Origin: Promethearchaeota archaeon
GTDB taxonomy: Archaea; Asgardarchaeota; Lokiarchaeia; Sigynarchaeales; SOKP01
Assembly: GCA_019057775.1 (NCBI GenBank)
Contig: JAHLWT010000183.1
Span: forward strand, 1-30,582
Direction of reading: 5' to 3'
DNA: 30,582 bases
Below the pieces are notes generated by a model that ran no database searches, had not been told where the DNA came from, and saw nothing but the letters and a program-made list of their open reading frames with translations. This document shows, piece by piece, positions 25,529 through 30,582 of this stretch (positions within the stretch are counted from its first letter, which is position 1; every line of letters begins with the position of its first letter). Both the position numbers and the translations under genes were made by a program.

Positions 25529-25804
25529 TCATGCCATCATTGTCAATAATGACTGGTTTTTTACTAAAAATGAAGCGATATCATCAGATATTTGTTCTAT
25601 ATTAGGAGTAGAGACATTATCTAATCGTTCTTTTAAAGTTGTGTTGAAAACATCCTTTAAATCGTTAAAACTTATTTGTTCTGGGGTTTTTCCGGGAAAC
25701 TTATCTTGCACTGCTAAGCGAATCAATCCTTTACAGGACATAGGTTTTTTTTCTGTCAATGTTGCAAGGAATTCTCCAAAGAAATTAGTTATTGCATTGC
25801 TCAT
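25529..25804 (-). CDS. Small soluble protein paired with a membrane protein
   Basis: I do not recognise this 91-residue protein. It looks helical and soluble, with AITNFFGEFLATLTEKKPMSCKG at the front and IEQISDDIASFLVKNQSLL at the end; the segment FNDLKDVFNTTLKERL is amphipathic. Its start overlaps the stop of the membrane-protein gene at 25801 by four bases (ATGA), so the two are translationally coupled and probably work together. One Cys and no membrane helix are seen. No function can be given. Confidence 0.6.
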   Translation of the reverse strand: MSNAITNFFGEFLATLTEKKPMSCKGLIRLAVQDKFPGKTPEQISFNDLKDVFNTTLKERLDNVSTPNIEQISDDIASFLVKNQSLLTMMA

Positions 25805-26532
25805 CGCATTCCCTCCATGATTTCTTCTTCTGAGAGCTCTTCGATTATATCAATAGATGTATATCCTCGATTAAAATACTTTTTCAGGAAATTTGGCATG
25901 ATCCAAGCGATGGTTTCTCCAGCAATTCTCAAAATATTAGCAACTAAAATTACCAATAACGCCCAGTTTACCGTGCCTTGTATAGGAGTAAATACAGTGA
26001 GTGATCCTACGAGAATTATACAGATACTATAGAATTTAACTAACGTATAACGACCCTTTACCCATGGCTCTACTGCATCACTTGAACTAAATGACTTCAA
26101 AGAACCTGCTGCTGCTATAAAAGACCAAAGCCCAAAAATAACAAAAAGTGCTCCCAAAAAAATATTATGTATGAAAAACGCGATATTCTGTTGAAAGATA
26201 ATAGAAAGGTTATACATAGTGTAGGATATTATAGTTAAAGTTCCAATAACGAGAGTAAGTGTCAATAGCAATTTAAAAGGAGACTTACGATCTTGATAGA
26301 AAGTACGATCAATAAAAATTAGTCCTACAGTCATTGTAAGTATCGTACTGATATCGTATAACGTTATGGATTCAAATATTAAAAAGAGTAGCGTAATTGC
26401 ATTCATTAAGAAAAATACTAGTAAAATTAAGAGATTATTTTTCTTAGTTTCTTTCCACTTCGCGAATAAAAATGCACCAGTTATAACTCGAAAGATTAGA
26501 AATATAATAAATAAAAAAGCGGCTTGATACAT
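25801..26532 (-). CDS. Polytopic membrane protein, about seven helices
   Basis: The 243-residue protein has about seven hydrophobic segments, beginning AAFLFIIFLIFRVITGAFLF, with the last near ALLVILVANILRIAGETIAW. It ends in an acidic cytoplasmic tail (IDIIEELSEEEIMEGMR). The layout resembles sensor-type 7TM domains without a kinase or cyclase part, though no conserved motif is visible. A separate small soluble protein is encoded downstream with a 4-base overlap and could be its cytoplasmic partner. Start is ATG at 26532. Confidence 0.65.
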   Translation of the reverse strand: MYQAAFLFIIFLIFRVITGAFLFAKWKETKKNNLLILLVFFLMNAITLLFLIFESITLYDISTILTMTVGLIFIDRTFYQDRKSPFKLLLTLTLVIGTLTIISYTMYNLSIIFQQNIAFFIHNIFLGALFVIFGLWSFIAAAGSLKSFSSSDAVEPWVKGRYTLVKFYSICIILVGSLTVFTPIQGTVNWALLVILVANILRIAGETIAWIMPNFLKKYFNRGYTSIDIIEELSEEEIMEGMR

Positions 26533-26736
26533 GTATTTATTAACCTCTGTATAGTTTATGTTTTTAGATTATTAATGTATATTTTTAGAGTTTTTTGATA
26601 AAAAAAACTAAATTATTATAACAAATATAAGGTTTTGCATATTTAAATATTTCTATATGTAAAAATTCTCTAAATGTAAAAATTCTTTTAATGGTGAATA
26701 CAAAAATTAAATAAAACAACCTCTTTTGGATTATTA

Positions 26737-26973
26737 GTGCATATTGATCTTAATGATTATCAAGGAGCATTTGGTTTTGTATCAAAAGCAGGATATGTTA
26801 TAGGATTAGGGCTTCATATGAAATCTACTAAAGAAATTCCAGAATCAATTGGTAACTTAAAATATCTTAAAAAATTAGATTTATCGATTTGTCGTAATTT
26901 GCAGAAACTCCCAGATAATTTTTCTTTGCTTGAAAATTTAGAGAAATTAAAATATGATTATAATACCCATTGA
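26737..26973 (+). pseudogene. Leucine-rich-repeat gene fragment
   Basis: The frame encodes the front of an LRR protein: AGYVIGLGLHMKSTKEIPESIGNLKYLKKLDLS, then one irregular repeat, then KLKYDYNTH and a stop. The stop TGA falls inside sequence that belongs to another gene: from TTGAATTTCCATGGAGATCA onward the DNA matches the membrane-protein gene at 28824-29339. The LRR gene was therefore cut and joined, out of frame, to that sequence. The GTG at 26737 is the only initiator near the front and has no clear ribosome site. Confidence 0.6.
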
Positions 26974-27334
26974 ATTTCCATGGAGATCACATTCTCAAGA
27001 AATTTTTCTAAACATAACTGTTACTGAAGGAAATTTTACTCTTCAGATAATAAACACAAATGCGGGAATGGATTTTCTTTCAGGTCGACCCTATGTCCCT
27101 TACTGGGAAATTATTAATACAACAGGTTTTACAGCGAATATTCAAATATCTCCACCAGCTAAAGGACTTAGACATATATTAATTTATGCTGATAATGATG
27201 CTTGGTTTACCAAAGAGATAAAAATCAGTTATCTTAACTATGCTTCGAGTTATGGGATCTTTTTTCTTGGTGTTGCGGTTATATTGATTTCTTACTATGG
27301 ATACATTAAATATAAAATGAAAAGTAAATATTAA
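26954..27334 (+). pseudogene. Truncated copy of a membrane-anchored surface protein
   Basis: From IEFPWRSHSQEIFLNITV to the end (YGIFFLGVAVILISYYGYIKYK) this product closely matches the 171-residue protein at 28824-29339, including PYWEIINTTGF and the C-terminal membrane helix. The first 50 or so residues of that paralogue, with its signal anchor, are absent. The ATG at 26954 lies inside the LRR fragment, and only its first five or six codons are foreign. Without a signal peptide the protein could not be placed correctly, so I treat it as a broken copy. Confidence 0.6.
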
Positions 27335-27532
27335 ATGATTTTTAGAATTACAATGAGGGCAGATATAGTACATTTAATTCACCATATAATGAAAAAAAAT
27401 ATTATTAAAATTTAAATTTATCTACGAATCGGTAAATTTCTAAAAGTATTCAAACTTTTGGAATAGAATTCTCCGATTTAATGAGCGGAAAGCTATTACT
27501 ATAATTTCACCAATAAATAATATACAAACCAA

Positions 27533-28174
27533 CTATTCGGTATCTATAAATTTATCCCCATTTTTAATAGTCAAATCTGTATTGCAATTATAACATATTT
27601 TCGGACGAGATTCGAATTCTGTTCCACACTGGGGGCATTTAGATCTTATTGATTCAGCAATCAGGTGCAAATCTTCTTGTTGAATATCAGATTTAGACCT
27701 TCTGATTACTTTTAAAGCTAAAGACAATCCGATTGAAAAGAGTAGAATTGTAATGCCAAGAATTATGGTTTTTATAAACAAATTCAGAAAATTTTTGTCA
27801 AAATATGGTCGATAATAATTCTGTAAAAAAGCATAGAGAAAAAAATTAGGGAAAAAAAGGGTTAATAAATTCATAGAATACGCTTGTTTATAGTTATTAT
27901 AAATAAGAACAGGAATTATTGAAATTAAAAGCCAAATTGTGCACATAAAAAATAAATCATTCCAATCTTCATACAATATGTAATTAGCTAGCCATTTAAT
28001 TATAACTATTTGTTCTTCAGTAGTTTTGGTAGGTTTGGGTAAGCGTAGAAGATTTAAGTTATATTTATAATCAAATAAATTTATGGTAAGAATTAAAATT
28101 GATATTTGAATTAAAAAAATAACAAACCGACTTTTAAAAACCTTTAATATGCTCATATTAGTTTTGTTAGTCAT
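27533..28174 (-). CDS. Membrane protein with C-terminal zinc ribbon
   Basis: The 213-residue protein has about four membrane helices (for example FVIFLIQISILILTI near 18-32 and IKTIILGITILLFSIGLSLAL near 135-155). After a short linker comes a zinc ribbon with four cysteines: CPQCGTEFESRPKICYNC (about 180-197). Such ribbons after membrane domains are frequent in archaeal proteins of unknown function. It stands alone, about 200 bases from its left neighbour. The start is ATG at 28174, and further Met codons follow soon after. Confidence 0.6.
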   Translation of the reverse strand: MTNKTNMSILKVFKSRFVIFLIQISILILTINLFDYKYNLNLLRLPKPTKTTEEQIVIIKWLANYILYEDWNDLFFMCTIWLLISIIPVLIYNNYKQAYSMNLLTLFFPNFFLYAFLQNYYRPYFDKNFLNLFIKTIILGITILLFSIGLSLALKVIRRSKSDIQQEDLHLIAESIRSKCPQCGTEFESRPKICYNCNTDLTIKNGDKFIDTE

Positions 28175-28328
28175 ATAATTTAATTATACTTTTGAGGAAA
28201 ACTTTTATTTATTTTATCTCACATTACTATATATTTCGGGATCTCACTTTATCATTAAAAGTAGAAATTTGATACTAAATCACAAATTTTCTATTAATAA
28301 AGATCGAATATTTATTGTTCATCTAGTA

Positions 28329-28340
28329 TTTATCCACTAA
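28329..28340 (+). repeat. 12-bp direct repeat, copy 1
   Basis: ATTTATCCACTA occurs here and again at 28498-28509, where the ABC-ATPase reading frame breaks off. The 273 bases from 28175 to 28447 hold no gene; apart from this repeat I see only AT-rich promoter-like sequence. Confidence 0.5.
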
Positions 28341-28447
28341 ATGATGAAAAATCTAAATATAAATTATCCCTCCTCCCTAAATCTAATCCAACAGTTTAAA
28401 TTAAATAAATATTTGTTTAAGAATAAATCAATAGAAATCCAAAATCA

Positions 28448-28510
28448 ATGTCTTCCATTAAAGAACCAATAATTAAAATTCAAGGTTTAACAAAAGAATT
28501 TATCCACTAG
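28448..28510 (+). pseudogene. ABC transporter ATPase, N-terminal stub
   Basis: A 20-codon frame reads MSSIKEPIIKIQGLTKEF, then Ile-His-stop. The segment IIKIQGLTKEF is the standard first strand of ABC ATPases, just ahead of where the A-loop and Walker A should come. Nothing of the rest follows; the next sequence encodes a membrane segment in another frame. The break coincides with the second copy of the 12-bp repeat. It is a remnant of a deleted or displaced transporter gene, perhaps related to the ABC operon at 29392-30582. Confidence 0.6.
28498..28509 (+). repeat. 12-bp direct repeat, copy 2, at the ABC stub breakpoint
   Basis: Exact copy of 28329-28340. It covers the last codons and the stop of the ABC-ATPase stub, so it may mark the recombination point. 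Confidence 0.5.
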
Positions 28511-28518
28511 GTAGGCAG

Positions 28519-28767
28519 TTGTTAAGCCCTTCTACATGCTGCCTTAGTTTCATAGCAATATCGATTTTTCTAGCTAGAGGCGACTTCTGGTTTATCGGAT
28601 TTATTATTCCGATTGGTTTGCTTACATTAATGAATTATTTAACCTACTTAAGGAGTAAAAGAATAAAGAACAAAAAAGAAAATTTTTATGATAATAACAC
28701 TGATCTTCAAAATAAAAATGCTATTTTAAATGAAATTATAAATCATTATAAAGATCTTGGTAAGTAA
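28519..28767 (+). CDS. Short membrane protein or fragment
   Basis: An 82-codon frame from TTG. Two hydrophobic stretches (LSFIAISIFLARGDF and WFIGFIIPIGLLTLMNYLTYL) are followed by a basic segment (RSKRIKNKKE) and a polar tail. The frame is open for about 15 codons upstream of the TTG, through the end of the ABC stub, and no ribosome site precedes the TTG. It is therefore more likely the 3' part of a membrane protein gene that lost its start than a complete gene. Function is unknown. Confidence 0.4.
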   Translation: MLSPSTCCLSFIAISIFLARGDFWFIGFIIPIGLLTLMNYLTYLRSKRIKNKKENFYDNNTDLQNKNAILNEIINHYKDLGK

Positions 28768-28823
28768 AACAGTGATCAAACTCGAAGTATATCAATATAT
28801 ACAAACGAGCTCATTTAATATTT

Positions 28824-29339
28824 TTACCTCCATTTATATTTACGGTAACTATAGTAAGAAATCAATACCACCGCCAGACCAAGAAAAAAGAACCCATAAT
28901 TCGAAGCATAACGGAGATAACTTACTTTTATCTCACTGTAAATATTATCAATGACATGAGAAACATTTTGAGGATCAAAACGAATATACAAATATCCCTT
29001 TATTGGTGGAGATATTTTAATAGTTGTTGTAAATCCTGTTGTATTCAAAATTTCCCAGTATGGAATATAAATTCCTTCCTCATAATAATAAACATACCTG
29101 TCAAATATCTGAAGATTAATAGTTCCCTGAGTAAGAGAAACATTTAGAAACAATTCTTTATTATATGATCTCCATGGAAATTCAACCGTTAATCCGTAAG
29201 AAAAACCCCCATATCCCCCTTGCGTTTGGTAAGGATTATATTTAACTTGAGTTTCAGGATAAGGTATAAATAATAAGCATAAACTTGCGGTACTACATAA
29301 TAGTATAAATAAGATAAGCCATGAAAATTTTCGATGCAT
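28824..29339 (-). CDS. Surface protein with signal anchor and C-terminal membrane helix
   Basis: The 171-residue protein begins with a hydrophobic signal or anchor (WLILFILLCSTASLCLLF, about 7-24). An extracellular domain of beta character follows (about 35-145), with motifs VEFPWRSYNKELFLNVSL and PYWEILNTTGF, then a C-terminal helix YGFFFLGLAVVLISYYSY and a basic end. I do not recognise the domain, which may be a small beta sandwich. A truncated paralogue lies at 26954-27334. It sits 52 bases downstream of an ABC-2 permease gene on the same strand and could belong to that operon. Confidence 0.7.
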   Translation of the reverse strand: MHRKFSWLILFILLCSTASLCLLFIPYPETQVKYNPYQTQGGYGGFSYGLTVEFPWRSYNKELFLNVSLTQGTINLQIFDRYVYYYEEGIYIPYWEILNTTGFTTTIKISPPIKGYLYIRFDPQNVSHVIDNIYSEIKVSYLRYASNYGFFFLGLAVVLISYYSYRKYKWR

Positions 29340-29391
29340 AATTATTTAATCTCTCATTTTCAAATTTTTTATTAATCAATTTAATTTTATC

Positions 29392-30174
29392 TTAATCAAT
29401 CCTTATATCTAACTGTTTGAAACAATAAAGTGTTATTAACATAATCAATATAGGTAATCCAAAGAAAATAATAAGACTAATGTTCTTTACAATACTGAAA
29501 ATAATTTGTTCATTAAAAAGAAAATTTTCAAAAAAAGAGATAACTTTCATTTTATAAGAGTTGTAAGCAAGAAGTTCTAATTCATAATATTCTAAAAATG
29601 ATGTGAGATTTATATAAAAAAAAGGCAAAATGAAGGAAACTAATGTATTTCGAGTTAAAGCGGAAGTCATAAAAGTTAAAGACGAAATAAACAAGAATTC
29701 TATAAATGTAATTAAAAAGCCTATTAAAAAAATATGAATCGAAACAAATATACCTGTCTTAATAAAAGCAATAATAAGAAAAGTTAAAAAATAAAATAAA
29801 GTAAGAATAAAAATGCTGATTATCATAATTAATAACTTTATGGAAAGAATTTTAGTTCTAGACTCCGTACTATAAATTATCATAGCAGACCTATTAGAAA
29901 ACTCCCCTGAAACAATATCTGCAGTAATTATAATAGGAAAATATAAGGGAAATATAGCCAATGAAAAAACTCCTATAAAATTTTGCCAAAATATATACTC
30001 ATCTAAATATTGACTGGAAATAGTTCTCCCAAAGGTGCTCTGACTGAAAGATATTAATATTGAAAATAAAATACATAAGATGAACCTTATTGAGAGAATC
30101 CTCTTTTTCAAATAAAAAGAGAACAAATTTTTTTCATAAAACAAGGAAGATTCTGTGTTATTCTCTCTTTTCAT
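29392..30174 (-). CDS. ABC-2 type transporter permease
   Basis: The 260-residue protein has six membrane helices in the ABC-2 arrangement. The region FPIIITADIVSGEFSNRSAMIIYSTESRTKIL (about 77-110) is the typical stretch after helix 2 in this family, with the conserved Asp and Glu before the coupling segment. It pairs with the ATPase encoded just upstream: its ATG lies inside the last codons of the ATPase gene (17-base overlap), with AAAGGAG as ribosome site. Substrate is unknown; relatives export peptides, lipids or drugs. Confidence 0.85.
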   Translation of the reverse strand: MKRENNTESSLFYEKNLFSFYLKKRILSIRFILCILFSILISFSQSTFGRTISSQYLDEYIFWQNFIGVFSLAIFPLYFPIIITADIVSGEFSNRSAMIIYSTESRTKILSIKLLIMIISIFILTLFYFLTFLIIAFIKTGIFVSIHIFLIGFLITFIEFLFISSLTFMTSALTRNTLVSFILPFFYINLTSFLEYYELELLAYNSYKMKVISFFENFLFNEQIIFSIVKNISLIIFFGLPILIMLITLYCFKQLDIRID

Positions 30175-30582
30175 ACGATTCTCCTTTTATTATCTTTTTA
30201 TATATTTTATTTAAGGTTCCACTAAGAGGAGTATAATTGAAATCTTTGTAATTTAATATTATTTTATCTACTTTTTCTGGATTGTCAGTTCTGAATATTA
30301 TTTTTTCACTTAGAACTTTTGGTAAGTCAGTAAACAAGCCTTTTTCAGTAGATAAAAGCTCATTAAGTTCTTTAAGACTCATACTATCATCATAATTGAT
30401 TCGATTTATTTCGTATTCATCAAATCCATAATTTTGAGCAAGTTTATATATTTTATCTGAAGCTTTTATTTTACCATCATCAATAAACGCTATATAATCT
30501 GCTAATTGTTCTATTTCAAGAACAATGTGGCTCGAAATAATTACAGTGATACCTTCTTCTCTTTTCAATCGAATTTTTTGAA
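30158..30582 (-). CDS. ABC transporter ATP-binding protein, C-terminal part
   Basis: The frame is open to the window edge, so the gene starts outside. The visible part begins just before the H-loop: GITVIISSH (switch histidine) and then EIEQLADYIAFIDDGKIKASD, the normal continuation in ABC ATPases of the ABC-2 export type. The Walker and signature motifs lie beyond the edge. A C-terminal extension of about 90 residues follows, as is usual in this subfamily. It is co-transcribed with the permease, which overlaps it by 17 bases. Confidence 0.88.
   Translation of the reverse strand, partial: QKIRLKREEGITVIISSHIVLEIEQLADYIAFIDDGKIKASDKIYKLAQNYGFDEYEINRINYDDSMSLKELNELLSTEKGLFTDLPKVLSEKIIFRTDNPEKVDKIILNYKDFNYTPLSGTLNKIYKKIIKGESYEKRE

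Noticed and set aside
26657..26686. Two copies of ATGTAAAAATTCT, 17 bases apart
   Set aside because: Only two copies of low-complexity sequence; not a CRISPR array and not clearly functional.
28513..28544. GC-richer hairpin AGGCAG/CTGCCT near the ABC stub, as a possible mobile-element end
   Set aside because: The stem is only 6 bp with a 20-base loop, there is no matching second end and no transposase gene.
1..30582. tRNA, rRNA, CRISPR arrays, riboswitches or transposases
   Set aside because: No cloverleaf-like GC-rich island, regular repeat-spacer pattern or DDE-type transposase was seen by eye; a covariance-model search was not possible.

Overview
The window looks like a chromosome fragment of an Asgard archaeon, most likely of the Lokiarchaeia type. 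The DNA is AT-rich. Several genes have an archaeal TATA box about 24-30 bases before the start codon, which implies leaderless mRNAs. The gene content is the mix typical of that group: a stand-alone ATP-pyrophosphatase-type GMP synthase subunit, a TrmB-like regulator, a Ras/Rab-like small GTPase, leucine-rich-repeat (LRR) and TIR proteins, and bacterial-type sugar and acyl-CoA enzymes. The assignment is inference from content; no marker gene is present.

Positions 1-9219 hold mostly catabolic genes. On the minus strand are the start of a Gfo/Idh/MocA oxidoreductase, an M24 metallopeptidase, an SCP2-like lipid-binding protein, a PIG-L deacetylase with a NIPA/DMT-like membrane protein, and a tight operon of KDG kinase, KDPG aldolase and a beta-keto acid cleavage enzyme (BKACE/DUF849). 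An alpha/beta hydrolase and a GH20 hexosaminidase lie divergently on the plus strand. Together they suggest glycan breakdown and an Entner-Doudoroff-type branch.

Positions 9228-13559 carry a divergent GMP-synthase-like PP-loop protein, a pirin, a small basic protein, an amidohydrolase and a HEAT-repeat protein. Positions 13552-17491 form a two-sided module: two unknown proteins on the minus strand, divergent from a small GTPase whose gene is followed after 4 bases by a TrmB-like winged-helix regulator. The GTPase has altered switch II and G4 motifs. This is the best candidate for an undescribed system in the window.

Positions 17529-25405 carry acyl-CoA and 2-oxo-acid metabolism: a probable 4-hydroxybutyryl-CoA dehydratase with all four Fe-S ligands, a ThDP-dependent enzyme, a zinc alcohol dehydrogenase and an acyl-CoA dehydrogenase. 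Between the last two sits a 1.5-kb TIR/LRR-like block flanked by diverged direct repeats of about 180 bp, so it appears to have been inserted.

Positions 25500-30582 are accessory and partly decayed: a membrane protein with an overlapping small partner gene, an LRR fragment joined to a truncated membrane protein whose intact paralogue lies 2 kb away, a 20-codon ABC-ATPase stub, a zinc-ribbon membrane protein, and an ABC transporter operon that runs off the end. I saw no tRNA, rRNA, CRISPR array or transposase gene.
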